Source of the DNA: Methylovulum sp. | GTDB taxonomy: Bacteria; Pseudomonadota; Gammaproteobacteria; Methylococcales; Methylomonadaceae | Reading direction: 5' to 3' | Assembly (NCBI GenBank): GCA_030653435.1 | Contig: JAURZI010000030.1 | Coordinates: forward strand, 1 to 64,000 | Length of the DNA stretch: 64,000 nucleotides | In this document: positions 55,041-64,000 of the stretch, piece after piece | Numbering within the stretch: the stretch's first letter is position 1 | Layout of the letters: each line of letters starts with the position of its first letter | Translations under genes and position numbers: made by a program | Notes under the pieces: model-generated | What the model saw: the letters and a program-made list of their open reading frames with translations, nothing else | Database searches by the model: none | What the model was told of the DNA's origin: nothing

Positions 55041-55747
55041 GATTTTGTCGTTCTAATTTGCCGTTCTAAATAGAATTGTGCCAACGCCAGATCTTCCGGG
55101 CGGGTGATTTTAATGTTATCGGGACGGCCCTCGACGATTTTCGGTTGCCAGCCTTGCAATTCCAACGCACTGGCCTCGTCCGTGACCGCCGGATTGCCTG
55201 CTGCGGCCGACAAGGCGGCCTTCAACCGGCCATAGCGGAACATTTGCGGTGTCAAGGCGCGCCAGATATGGCTTCTGTCCAAAGTGCCGAGGATGTCCTG
55301 GCCTTGGGTCTTTTTCAAGGTGTCATGTGATGGCAGCGCAAGAATCCCGCCGACCTCGTCCTGTTTAAGCTCATTAATAAGGCGGTGTATATCGGCGGCA
55401 GTAATACAGGGTCTGGCGGCGTCATGCACCAACACCCAATCGTCATCCGCAGCCTGTGCCGCTATGGCGGTCAAGGCCGACAGCACGGAGTCGGCGCGTT
55501 CTTTGCCGCCTGCCGCCGTAATGATCTTACTATGGGTTGAGATCCCCAGTTCCGGCCAATAGGGATCTTCCATAGAAATGGCAACCGAGATGGCGGCAAA
55601 AACATCGGCCTGCAACAAACGCGACAGGCTGTGTTCAATGACGGTCTTACCGTCAAGTTCCAAATATTGTTTGGGGCGGTCGGCATTCATGCGCTTGCCT
55701 ACGCCGGCCGCCGGGACTACCGCCCAGTATGTTATTGCTTGCGTCAT
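55037..55747 (-). CDS. ispD: 2-C-methyl-D-erythritol 4-phosphate cytidylyltransferase
   Basis: Third step of the non-mevalonate pathway, using CTP. The 236-residue protein has the nucleotide-binding [51 protein letters not shown], and the C-terminal [19 protein letters not shown]. It is the first gene of ispD-ispF-truD. The ftsB gene that often precedes ispD is not here; instead a methyltransferase gene is divergent upstream. Confidence 0.96.
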   Translation of the reverse strand: MTQAITYWAVVPAAGVGKRMNADRPKQYLELDGKTVIEHSLSRLLQADVFAAISVAISMEDPYWPELGISTHSKIITAAGGKERADSVLSALTAIAAQAADDDWVLVHDAARPCITAADIHRLINELKQDEVGGILALPSHDTLKKTQGQDILGTLDRSHIWRALTPQMFRYGRLKAALSAAAGNPAVTDEASALELQGWQPKIVEGRPDNIKITRPEDLALAQFYLERQIRTTKS

Positions 55748-55933
55748 AATTAAGATGAAGGGCTGGAGGGGCGGCCATTATGCCTGTTGACCTGACAAAA
55801 ATCATCCGTATTTAACCGGCATGACGCTTTAATTTGAGACCGGTTACAACGCCTGCAAAAATAGTATTGAGGCAATCAGGATCGCGCTGTACTATTCAGC
55901 ACCCGTAACCCTCACCACCCTCTTTGTGCCTTT

Positions 55934-56557
55934 ATGAAACCAGACAGTCAAAACATACAACAACGTTATGACAGGATAGCACCTTACTTTGAGATGTTGG
56001 AAGCGGTCATGGAAGGTTTGTTTTTCAAAAGCTGGCGGAAACGTTTGTGGGAGAAGGTCGATGTGGATGCCTACCACATACTGGAAGTGGGCGTGGGCAC
56101 CGGTAAAAACTTTGCTTACTATCCGGCTTATGCACGTATTACTGCCATCGATTTTAGCCCGGCAATGCTCAAGCAAGCGGCGATTAAGCGGGAACGGAAG
56201 CAGGTTCTGGTCGAGTTGGAAGCGATGGACGTGCAATCCCTGTATTTTGCCGACAACAGTTTTGATGCTGTTGTTGTTTCCTTCGTTTTTTGTTCGGTGC
56301 CCTTGCCGCTAAAAGGCTTAAAAGAACTCTACCGCGTCTGCAAACCGGGCGGGCAGGTGTTGCTGCTGGAGCATGTGCTGAGTTCAAGGCCGGTATTGGC
56401 TGGCATTATGAACCTGCTTAACCCCGTCATCGTCCGGTTGTTCGGCGCAAACATTAACCGCAATACCGTTAAAAACGTCCAATCCTGTGCATTTGAATGG
56501 GTGCGTGTCGATGAGCGTAGCGGGGATCTGATTAAATTGATTGAGGCCAGAAAATAG
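55934..56557 (+). CDS. Class I SAM-dependent methyltransferase (UbiE/PmtA-like)
   Basis: A 207-residue Rossmann-fold methyltransferase. The SAM-binding motif I is ILEVGVGTGKNFAYYP, followed by AIDFSPAMLKQA, the motif II/III region FDAVVVSFVFCSVPLPLKGLKEL and RVCKPGGQVLLLEHVLS. The arrangement and the C-terminal NLLNPVIVRLFGANINRNTV resemble small phospholipid or quinone methyltransferases of the UbiE/PmtA group; exact substrate cannot be read off. Single gene, divergent from ispD. Confidence 0.8.
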   Translation: MKPDSQNIQQRYDRIAPYFEMLEAVMEGLFFKSWRKRLWEKVDVDAYHILEVGVGTGKNFAYYPAYARITAIDFSPAMLKQAAIKRERKQVLVELEAMDVQSLYFADNSFDAVVVSFVFCSVPLPLKGLKELYRVCKPGGQVLLLEHVLSSRPVLAGIMNLLNPVIVRLFGANINRNTVKNVQSCAFEWVRVDERSGDLIKLIEARK

Positions 56558-56691
56558 GCGATTGATGATCACGCTGGCCCTCATAGTTTGAATATAAGCC
56601 TCAATGCGTCAGCAACAAGGCAAACCCAGCCATAAGCCCACAGATGCTGGCGCATAAAACGCATATCTAATCGTTCAGACCAACGTGGACA

Positions 56692-57765
56692 TCAAACGCC
56701 GAGTATCTGCAATTGCGGCACGGCATTGGGTTTGCCGAACAGATAGCCTTGCATTTTGCTGACGCCTTGTGCCATTAAATAATCCCGTTCCGCTTCCGTT
56801 TCCACACCTTCGGCCAGCACTTCAATATTATTGGCTAGCGAAATGGCGATTAATGCCGCAACAATCGATTGTTTAATAGGCAGGGCATCAACATTCTGTA
56901 CCAAGCAACGGTCAATCTTAATTAAATCCGGCGTTAACTCGGCGAGCAAATTCAAGCCCGCATAACCGGAACCCACATCGTCCAATGCGGTTTTAAAGCC
57001 TTTTTTACGATAAAAATCCAAAATAGTCTTTAAATGGCCAAAGTCTTTGACATTTTCTGTTTCTACGACTTCAAACATGATACGCGCAGGATCAATACCC
57101 AGTTCTTCTGCCCATAACACCGTATCGCGCAAACACATTTCAGGGTTGTAAATGGCCGTGGGCAAAAAGTTAATGGAAATGCGCCCTTGCAATTGGACAG
57201 CGACCGCTTGCTGTAAAGCCATTTCACGCGCCAGGCGATCCAGATTAAACAATAAACCGGCCTTCTTGGCTTGCTCCAACAACATATCGGGGCCGATGAT
57301 CGAGCCGTCCGCACGTAAACCGCGCATCAAACACTCGTAACCGTAAATCTCACCCTTTACCACATCGACCAGAGGTTGAAAAACAATCTGCAATGCGCGG
57401 TTATTTAACACATAAATCAAATCATCCGCCGCCAGCAAGCCGCCCCAATGGCTCAAGGGCTTTAATTTATTGAGCAAAGAAAAGCTGATTAACTCAGCCG
57501 GTTGCAAGACAACCGCATGAATAGCCGCCATCTCCAGATCCGAAAACTGCTGGCACCCACACAACCGCCTTATTAACTGGCTGATATCGTCGCTAACAAC
57601 GGTCAACAGTTCATCGGCCTGCTCTGTGGCATAACCTAAATCGTTAAGCACCGTCACGACATGTTCCCTGATCAATTCATCAGGAAAAGTTAACAAAATC
57701 TTGCCGGCGCCGGATGGCATATCAGGCAATTGTCGACATTTGCACGCCATAAAACTCCTCGTCAT
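56692..57765 (-). CDS. EAL-domain cyclic-di-GMP phosphodiesterase
   Basis: A 357-residue cytoplasmic protein. The N-terminal 110 residues are an unrecognised alpha-helical region with a Cys-rich start (MACKCRQL) and a second Cys pair (LCGCQQF), which may bind a metal. The C-terminal EAL domain (about 115-350) retains all expected catalytic positions: ECL in place of EAL (E144), N in INFLPTAIYNP, E in VVETENVKD, DDVGSGYAGL, IKIDRCLVQ, EGVETEAERD and QGYLFGKPN. It is therefore probably active against cyclic di-GMP despite the changed signature. ATG 57750 is an alternative start. Confidence 0.88.
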   Translation of the reverse strand: MTRSFMACKCRQLPDMPSGAGKILLTFPDELIREHVVTVLNDLGYATEQADELLTVVSDDISQLIRRLCGCQQFSDLEMAAIHAVVLQPAELISFSLLNKLKPLSHWGGLLAADDLIYVLNNRALQIVFQPLVDVVKGEIYGYECLMRGLRADGSIIGPDMLLEQAKKAGLLFNLDRLAREMALQQAVAVQLQGRISINFLPTAIYNPEMCLRDTVLWAEELGIDPARIMFEVVETENVKDFGHLKTILDFYRKKGFKTALDDVGSGYAGLNLLAELTPDLIKIDRCLVQNVDALPIKQSIVAALIAISLANNIEVLAEGVETEAERDYLMAQGVSKMQGYLFGKPNAVPQLQILGV

Positions 57766-58062
57766 ATCTATTTGTTAACGTCTATTTGTAAACGCGGTTA
57801 CGCCAAATGCGTAACCCGATTCAAGCTGCGGCAAGAATTAACCTTAATAAAACTTAATAACCCGGCATTATAGGACTTAAGCAAATGGTTAAGAAAAATT
57901 AATCGCCTCCCTGATTCCAAAATGGAGCTGATATTAAGCCCTCTCTGTAACCATCTCCAGCAGAAGTGTTAAAGACACTAAATCCAGCATATTGAGCATC
58001 GCAAATTGATGCCTTACTGATATACTGAAAACCGAATCCCCATACGATTTGCTCAAAGCCTT
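57766..58062. other. Intergenic sequence left of the IS1182 element
   Basis: About 297 bases of AT-rich sequence holding the presumptive promoter of the EAL gene. No gene, RNA or repeat seen. Confidence 0.45.
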
Positions 58063-58068
58063 GCCTAG

Positions 58069-58084
58069 CAGCCTGTCGGACTTA
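58069..58084 (+). repeat. Left terminal inverted repeat of the IS1182 element
   Basis: CAGCCTGTCGGACTTA, exact complement of 59513-59528; preceded by the CTAG duplication. Confidence 0.92.
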
Positions 58085-58133
58085 CCGCCGTATTTAATGC
58101 GACAATAGCATCATCGTTAGGCAGGATATAAAT

Positions 58134-59409
58134 ATGAGCCTCTTTCGCACCATCGACCGTTACACCGACTATCTATTAGCCCCTCACTGGATGAATGGTT
58201 ACCCGAAAATCATCTGGCACGTTTTATTGTGGAAGTCATTGAACACTTGGATCTGACCGTCATCACCCAAGCGTATGCCGGTCGTGGCAGCAAGGCGTAC
58301 CATCCGGCCATGCTATTGTCCTTGCTGGTCTACGGCTATGCCACCGGTGTGTTTTCCAGCCGCCGCCTTGAGCAAGCGAGCTACGATTCGGTGGCGTTTC
58401 GTTTTATCGCAGCGGGTTGCCATCCTGACCATGACACCTTGGCGACCTTCCGGCGACGTTTTTTGAATGAATTGGCCGAGGTGTTTGAGCAAGTCCTTAA
58501 GCTTGCGCACGAGATGAAAATGCTCAAGCTGGGGCAAGTCAGTCTGGATGGTACCAAGATACATGCCAATGCCTCGCGGCACAGCGCGTTGTCGTATGGG
58601 CATATCGAAAAACTCGAAGCACAGCTCAAGCAAGAGGTACAAGACTTGTTGACGCTGGCTGAACAAGTCGACCAAACCCAGGCACCTGATGGCATGAGCC
58701 TCCCGAACGAACTCCAACGCCGCGAAGTACGCCTACAAAAGATGGCTGAAGCGAAGATCAAGATTGAAGCCCGCGCCTAGGCCCGCTTCGAGCAAGAACA
58801 AGCCGCTTATCAAGAAAAACTGGCCCGGCGGGAAGCCCGCCAACAGGAGACCGGCAGAAAGCCGGGCGGCAAACCACCCAAAGCTCCCGATGCAGGCCCG
58901 CAATCGAAAGACCAGATCACCAACAGTAGGCGCTTTAGGCGACCTGACCGACGAAGAATCGCGGATCATGAAATGCGCCGGAGGCGGTTTTGAGCAATGT
59001 TATAACGCGCAAGCCGCTGTAGATAGGGAGTCGATGTTGGTGGTGGCGACTGATGTCACCCAGGCGTGTAACGACCCGCAGCAGGTGATTCCCATGCTGG
59101 CCTTGTTGCAGGCGTTACCTGACAGTTGGGGTAAAGTCGAGCAACTGTTGGGCGATACCGGTTTTTGCAGCACCCACAATATTGAACAATGTGAAGCGGC
59201 GGGTATTGACCCGTTACTGGCCGTCGCCAGGCAAGAACACCACCCGCACTGGAAAGACCGTTTCGAAGCACCCGAGCCGTTGCCGCAGGAGGCCACGCCG
59301 CAGCAATTGTGGCTCATAAATTGAAAACGAAAGCCGGGCGCGAGGCCTATGCACGCCGGAAATTAAAGCGTATGGCGAAACTACGCCAGAATTGCGTCTA
59401 TTTTGGGTA
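58134..59409 (+). pseudogene. IS1182-family transposase, inactivated
   Basis: Starts MSLFRTIDRYTDYLL at ATG 58134. Lesions in order are as follows. A one-base deletion near 58185 shifts the frame; the correct frame resumes as SLDEWLPENHLARFIVEVIE. An in-frame TAG lies at 58778-58780 after KIKIEARA. A frameshift near 58920 falls between GPQSKDQIT and LTDEESRIMKCAGGGFEQCY. Another near 59305 precedes AHKLKTKAGREAYARRK. A deletion near 59361 then removes about 40 codons around the usual TVEPVFGIIKH block and joins ARRK to LKRMAKL. The catalytic region is thus incomplete. Confidence 0.88.
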
Positions 59410-59512
59410 AAAAATCAGGAAAAATAGGGGTATTTAGCTATAAAATCGCGTTATTTACCTTGAAATCCGTATTTTTTGTTTTTGAAAGCGGATTGTTTAG
59501 TTAACTGAGGGC

Positions 59513-59528
59513 TAAGTCCGACAGGCTG
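59513..59528 (-). repeat. Right terminal inverted repeat of the IS1182 element
   Basis: TAAGTCCGACAGGCTG on the plus strand, the complement of the left end, followed by the second CTAG copy at 59529-59532. Confidence 0.92.
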
Positions 59529-59573
59529 CTAGGCGATGAAATAGATAAGGCGTTCTATGGGCACACCGGCCCA

Positions 59574-60713
59574 TCATGACGCGTTCAATTTGGCTAACGC
59601 AAAATTGACATTATCAAGCACCCGCTGGCGATCCTGAGGCGACAAGCTAATGATGCCGTCTGCGTCGCGACGGAAGATTTCCTCGCAAGCCGCTTTAGAT
59701 TCCTGATACTGCCCCACCCAATATGCGGACACCGCCAGCTCATCCCATAACCGCCAATGATAAATATCCGCATTGACGAAGAGAATATCGCTGGGATAAG
59801 GGATTTCCAGCCCCCGTCTGGCAAACAGGCATGCCAGATTAAACTGTCCCTGCTGACGGCAATACAGGGCCAACGCATGTAGCGATTCAGCACGGGTAGG
59901 TCGTAATTCATAGGCTTTTTGATAAGCTTCCATAACCGTCGCATAAGGCAGCTTTAGTGTGACAGCCATGTGCCCCGCCTGTACTTGTGCGACAAAGGTT
60001 TCTTCGACCCAGCCCGGCATCGCGGCCCGTTCGCAATAATGCCGGTAAGCCAACTCATGATGGCCTGCATCACGGTAAGATTGCGCCAGATAAAACTGGC
60101 TACGCCCATCGGCGGGATTTTTTTCCAGCTCCGCTTCCAATAAGGCGGCATCGCGTAAAAATTTTTGCTCTGCCGTAACACCTTGTGAACGTGCACCTTC
60201 GCCGGGATAAAAACAAATCCAGGCATCTTCGATGACCTCGCGCACGCCAGTGCCGGCCAGATGTTCCAAATATTCGTGCACGACACCCCGCCATTGCCAC
60301 CGGTTGGCGCTGATATCGATCAGGTTCGGCAATGCGTAGCACATATCCTGATTACGTTTACGCAAACAATAGGTCACGCCGGGCTGCATCTGTTGGTAAA
60401 AAACCGGGTCGGTATGCCGCAACTCTTCATCGGCATCGATAAATAACAGCCAACCGCTGCTACGGCGGGCGCAGGCATACTCCAACGCTTGATTGCGGTT
60501 AACGGCAAAATTGACCCAAGGCGCAATCATAACTTCGCCGTCTATACCGTACCGGCCCATACGTTCTTTAATAAACTCAGGGGTGCCATCCGTCGATCCG
60601 GTATCAACGATAACATAATAGTCGATGACCTCCTTGACCGAGTCAATCAGACGGCCCAGCACCGGCGTTTCATTTTTAACGATCATGTTCAGGCAAATTG
60701 ACGTAGGCTTCAT
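59574..60713 (-). CDS. Family 2 glycosyltransferase with TPR repeats
   Basis: A 379-residue protein. Residues 1-165 form a GT-A glycosyltransferase 2 domain: ICLNMIVKNETPVLGRLIDS, VDTGSTDGTPEFI (nucleotide-sugar site), NFAVNRNQALEYA, and WLLFIDADEEL as the metal-binding DxD. The rest (about 185-375) is TPR-like, with ADGRSQFYLAQSYRDAGHHE and SLHALALYCRQQGQFNLACL. Such fusions modify proteins or build glycans; the acceptor is unknown. It ends 40 bases from the right end of the IS1182 element, which inserted just downstream of it without damaging it. Confidence 0.87.
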   Translation of the reverse strand: MKPTSICLNMIVKNETPVLGRLIDSVKEVIDYYVIVDTGSTDGTPEFIKERMGRYGIDGEVMIAPWVNFAVNRNQALEYACARRSSGWLLFIDADEELRHTDPVFYQQMQPGVTYCLRKRNQDMCYALPNLIDISANRWQWRGVVHEYLEHLAGTGVREVIEDAWICFYPGEGARSQGVTAEQKFLRDAALLEAELEKNPADGRSQFYLAQSYRDAGHHELAYRHYCERAAMPGWVEETFVAQVQAGHMAVTLKLPYATVMEAYQKAYELRPTRAESLHALALYCRQQGQFNLACLFARRGLEIPYPSDILFVNADIYHWRLWDELAVSAYWVGQYQESKAACEEIFRRDADGIISLSPQDRQRVLDNVNFALAKLNAS

Positions 60714-60977
60714 GGTAAAATCAGTAGCGGAAAGTTAGCGCACAGCGTGCATGGCAAAAAAAACAGCATCACTGTAACCCAAGTTCCGAGCGCCACGCAA
60801 ATACCTGCCATGTACCGGTAGAGGCAATCAGGGCCGCGCAGAAATTAAAAACCCGCCCGACTTGCGACGTCAGACTTGCCTTTCCTGACAAAATGCCCCA
60901 TATTTTAACGAAGCCTGTCTATATACCGAATCCCCCACCTAACGACGAAATCTGCGCTGCGTAACTGGATACCAACC

Positions 60978-63803
60978 ATGAGTGAACTCCTTAAGCTTTT
61001 TCAAGATTCTTCCGCCCTTTATGGCAGCAACGCCAGTTTTATTGAAAACTTATACGAACGGTTTCTGGAAGACCCGGAATCGGTCGAAACCAGCTGGCAA
61101 AAGCATTTCAAATCTATCCAGCACAACGCCGATTTTGAAACGGCCCATAGCCCTATCGTAGAGCGTTTTGCCCAGCTTGCCATTAAATCGCCGAACAGAT
61201 TGGCGCAAATACAGGGTTTTACTGAAGAAAGCGTTAAAAAACAATCCGCTGTGGCAAGACTGATTAACCATTACCGGGTGCGCGGGCATCAAATTGCCAA
61301 CACCAACCCGCTAGGCAAAACGACCCTGTCGCCGCTAGACATGGACCCGTCTTATTACGGCCTGTCCGAACCCGATATGGACACGCTGTTCGACACTGGC
61401 TCGCTTTATGGGGTTGACCGCCTGCCGTTGCGTAAAATTATCGACAACCTGAAAGACATTTATTGCGGCAGCATCGGCTCCGAATACATGCACATCGACG
61501 ATACGCATATCAGGCGCTGGTTAATCCATCGCCTGGAAAGCGCCAAAGCCAACTTAATCCTGGATGCGGAAAAAAAACGCTGGTTACTGAAACTGCTGAC
61601 CGCCGCTGAAGGCATAGAAAGCCATCTGCAAAACAAATTTGTCGGCCAGAAACGTTTTTCCCTGGAAGGAGGCGAATCGCTGATCCCCATTCTGGACGAA
61701 CTGATCCAGCGTTCCGGCGAAAAAGGCGTTAAGGAAATCGTTATCGGCATGGCGCACCGCGGCCGTTTGAATGTCCTGGTCAATATCCTGGGCAAAAGTC
61801 CGGCCAGTCTGTTTGAAGAATTTGCCGGTCATTACACATTGGCGCCCGGCATGCGTTCAGGCGATGTCAAATACCACATGGGGTTTTCATCGAATATCGC
61901 CACACCGGGCGGTGCCGTACATTTGGCCTTGGCCTTTAACCCGTCACATCTGGAGATTATCAACCCGGTAGTCGAAGGCTCGGTCAAAGCCCGCCAGGAC
62001 CGCGCCGGTGAAAACGGCCAAGCGACGGTCATTCCGGTATTAATCCACGGCGACGCGGCTTTTTCAGGACAAGGCATTGTCATGGAAACCTTGAACATGT
62101 CGCAAACCCGTGCATTTTCGACCGGCGGGACGATACATGTCGTCATCAACAACCAGATAGGCTTTACCACCAGCAACCCGCAGGACGCTCGCTCAACACC
62201 GTATTGCACCGATGTGGCCCGGATGATCCAGGCGCCGGTTTTTCACGTCAACGGCGATGACCCTGAAGCCGTGCTGTTCATCACCAAACTGGCCGTTGAT
62301 TACCGCATGACCTTTAATAAGGATGTCGTGATCGACTTGGTTTGCTACCGCCGCTTAGGCCATAACGAGGCCGATGAACCGGCGACCACGCAACCGGTCA
62401 TGTACAAAAAAATCCGCAAGCACAAGACCACGCGGAAAATATATGCCGACAAACTCATCAGTGAGCAAGTCATCAGCAGGCAACAAGCGCTGGACATCGA
62501 ACAGGACTACCAAAACCTGCTGGATGCCGGTGAAATTGTGTCCCGACCGGTGCTGGACAGCAAAAGTTATTCTTATAGCACGCAATGGAACCAGTTCCTT
62601 AACAAACAATGGGACATTCCATGCAACACGGCGGTTTCGCTGGATCATTTGCGCTTTTGCAATGACCGTATGCAGCGGCTGCCCGCCGGTTTTGAATTAC
62701 ACCCGCGCGTCGCCAAAGTCATGGAAAACCGCCGTAAAATGGCGGCGGGCGCGATGCCTTTAGACTGGGGATTTGCTGAAAACATGGCTTATGCCACGCT
62801 GGTTATTGAAAAACACAATATCCGCCTGACCGGCCAGGATGTCGGCCGCGGCACCTTTGTGCACAGGCATGCGGTGTTGCATAACCAACTCAATAACAAA
62901 ACCCATACCCCGCTAAAGCATCTCGACAAAAACCAGGGCAATGCCCAAATTTTCGATTCGCTGCTGTCCGAAGCGGGCGTGCTGGGTTTTGAATACGGCT
63001 ACAGCACCACGACGCCGAATACGCTGGTCATCTGGGAAGCGCAATTCGGCGACTTTGCCAACGGCGCGCAAGTGCTGATCGACCAGTTTATCAGTTCAGG
63101 GGAAACCAAATGGGGACGCTTATGCGGACTGGTCATGCTGTTGCCGCACGGCTTTGAAGGCCAAGGGCCGGAGCATTCATCGGCACGTCTGGAACGCTAT
63201 TTACAACTGTGTGCCGAGCATAATATGCAGGTCTGTTACCCGACGACACCGGCACAGATCTTCCATCTGTTACGCCGCCAGTTGCTAAGGCCATACCGCA
63301 AACCGTTGGTCATCATGAGCCCCAAAAGTCTGTTGCGCCACAAACTGGCGGTATCGACCCTGGAAGACCTGACTAGCGGGCAGTTCCAGCCCATAATCGG
63401 CGAGCAGGATGAACTCAACCCTAAAAAAGTGACACGCTTGGTGCTCTGCGCCGGCAAAGTCTATTACGACCTGCTGGAAGCCCGCCGTGAAGCTGACCTT
63501 AAACAGGTCGCCATCGCGCGTATTGAGCAGATTTACCCGTTTCCGCTGACCTTGTTCAAGGCGCAGCTGGCAAAATATCCCCAGTTAAAAGAGTTTGTCT
63601 GGTGTCAGGAAGAGCCTAAAAACCAAGGTGCGTGGTATAACTCGGGACACCATTTTATCGACAATTTACCACCGCATATCAACGTCAGTTACGCCGGTCG
63701 CCAAGCATCCGCCTCGCCAGCCGTCGGTAATTTTCAAGTCCACATAGAACAGCAAAAAGCGGTTGTCCAGGCCGCACTTTACGGTATCCCATCAGGAAAA
63801 TAA
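60978..63803 (+). CDS. sucA: 2-oxoglutarate dehydrogenase E1 component
   Basis: Thiamine-diphosphate-dependent decarboxylase of the 2-oxoglutarate dehydrogenase complex in the TCA cycle. The 941-residue protein has the E. coli-type N terminus (LKLFQDSSALYGSNASFIEN) and E1 landmarks: MAHRGRLNVLVNILGKSP, HGDAAFSGQGIVMETLNMSQ, HVVINNQIGFTTSNP, VCYRRLGHNEADEP, and the C-terminal half with GHDVGRG-like GQDVGRGTFVHRHAVLH. sucB begins one base after its stop. Full length and intact, so the cycle step is encoded. Confidence 0.97.
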   Translation: MSELLKLFQDSSALYGSNASFIENLYERFLEDPESVETSWQKHFKSIQHNADFETAHSPIVERFAQLAIKSPNRLAQIQGFTEESVKKQSAVARLINHYRVRGHQIANTNPLGKTTLSPLDMDPSYYGLSEPDMDTLFDTGSLYGVDRLPLRKIIDNLKDIYCGSIGSEYMHIDDTHIRRWLIHRLESAKANLILDAEKKRWLLKLLTAAEGIESHLQNKFVGQKRFSLEGGESLIPILDELIQRSGEKGVKEIVIGMAHRGRLNVLVNILGKSPASLFEEFAGHYTLAPGMRSGDVKYHMGFSSNIATPGGAVHLALAFNPSHLEIINPVVEGSVKARQDRAGENGQATVIPVLIHGDAAFSGQGIVMETLNMSQTRAFSTGGTIHVVINNQIGFTTSNPQDARSTPYCTDVARMIQAPVFHVNGDDPEAVLFITKLAVDYRMTFNKDVVIDLVCYRRLGHNEADEPATTQPVMYKKIRKHKTTRKIYADKLISEQVISRQQALDIEQDYQNLLDAGEIVSRPVLDSKSYSYSTQWNQFLNKQWDIPCNTAVSLDHLRFCNDRMQRLPAGFELHPRVAKVMENRRKMAAGAMPLDWGFAENMAYATLVIEKHNIRLTGQDVGRGTFVHRHAVLHNQLNNKTHTPLKHLDKNQGNAQIFDSLLSEAGVLGFEYGYSTTTPNTLVIWEAQFGDFANGAQVLIDQFISSGETKWGRLCGLVMLLPHGFEGQGPEHSSARLERYLQLCAEHNMQVCYPTTPAQIFHLLRRQLLRPYRKPLVIMSPKSLLRHKLAVSTLEDLTSGQFQPIIGEQDELNPKKVTRLVLCAGKVYYDLLEARREADLKQVAIARIEQIYPFPLTLFKAQLAKYPQLKEFVWCQEEPKNQGAWYNSGHHFIDNLPPHINVSYAGRQASASPAVGNFQVHIEQQKAVVQAALYGIPSGK

Positions 63804-63804
63804 C

Positions 63805-64000
63805 ATGAGCATTGAAGTCCGAGTCCCTAACTTACCCGAATCTGTTTCCGACGCGACCGTCATCACTTGGCATAAACAAGCCGGTGACAGCGTCACCAAA
63901 AACGACAGCCTCGTTGACCTTGAAACCGACAAAGTCGTGCTGGAAGTCACCGCGCCAGAATCCGGGATACTCAGCCAGATACTCACGGCAGATGGTGCCA
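63805..64000 (+). CDS. sucB: 2-oxoglutarate dehydrogenase E2 component (partial, runs off the window)
   Basis: Dihydrolipoamide succinyltransferase; only the first 65 codons are inside the window. They encode the start of a lipoyl domain (EVRVPNLPESVSDATVITWH) with the lipoylated lysine in VDLETDKVVLEV. It begins one base after the sucA stop, the usual sucA-sucB coupling. Confidence 0.94.
   Translation, partial: MSIEVRVPNLPESVSDATVITWHKQAGDSVTKNDSLVDLETDKVVLEVTAPESGILSQILTADGA

Larger units (their letters stand above)
58065..59532 (+). mobile_element. IS1182-family insertion sequence with intact ends and CTAG target duplication
   Basis: Terminal inverted repeats CAGCCTGTCGGACTTA (58069-58084) and its exact complement (59513-59528) are both bracketed by CTAG (58065-58068 and 59529-59532). 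The match extends two bases further on each side because the target GCCTAGGC is itself palindromic. Total element between duplications is 1460 bases. The single gene inside is an IS1182-type transposase with several inactivating lesions, so the element is complete at its borders but cannot transpose by itself. Confidence 0.9.

Overview
The window is about 64 kb of a Gram-negative bacterial chromosome, almost certainly from a gammaproteobacterium. Supporting genes are leuC-leuD-leuB-asd-fimV in that order, lpxD, bepA, the non-mevalonate genes ispD-ispF followed by truD, sucA-sucB, and tusD-tusC. Base composition is near 48-50% GC over most of the window. My best guess is a type I methanotroph relative (Methylococcales), from the general look of the proteins. 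No methane-oxidation gene lies in the window, so that is an impression and not a demonstration.

Layout. 0.1-7.9 kb (minus strand): fimV, asd, leuB, leuD, leuC and adk, with a degraded cobalamin-riboswitch-like sequence in the leuB/leuD gap. 8.2-13.8 kb: thiD-thiE, dnaQ (plus strand), a DeaD/CsdA-type RNA helicase and two exported or membrane proteins of unknown function. 14.1-16.5 kb: moaD-moaE facing moaC, then a stand-alone lpxD. 16.7-20.8 kb: a two-gene partner-switching module, consisting of a CBS/PP2C-phosphatase/HATPase protein and a protein with three STAS domains fused to a PhnD-like ligand-binding domain. 20.9-27.8 kb: copper amine oxidase, L,D-transpeptidase, truA, a DUF2231 membrane protein, and gap-pyk with a clear terminator. 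28.0-34.8 kb: a phytase-like esterase, small envelope lipoproteins, a decayed patch (interrupted membrane gene, IS relic, repeat-protein relic), an AI-2E family permease and an OmpA-type lipoprotein with a Gln-rich tail. 34.9-38.5 kb: copper and metal resistance (copA, copB, dmeF). 38.9-41.3 kb: bepA and tusD-tusC. 41.3-46.1 kb: fliD, flaG and a large flagellin gene behind a textbook sigma-28 promoter.

46.1-51.7 kb is an accessory segment. An IS4-type relic lies on one side and an ISAzo13-type relic on the other. Between them is a tightly overlapped, GC-rich three-gene operon: a DUF3604 PHP-like metal hydrolase, a membrane-anchored parvulin isomerase and a HupE/UreJ-type membrane protein. 51.8-57.8 kb returns to housekeeping genes: nadE, truD, ispF, ispD, a SAM methyltransferase and an EAL-domain phosphodiesterase. 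58.06-59.53 kb is a complete but dead IS1182-family element with matching ends and a CTAG target duplication. The window ends with a TPR glycosyltransferase, sucA and the start of sucB.

The two places most likely to hold undescribed biology are the CBS-phosphatase-kinase / triple-STAS-PhnD pair (16.7-20.8 kb) and the DUF3604-parvulin-HupE cassette (47-51.1 kb). All statements come from reading the sequence and family knowledge; no database search was run.
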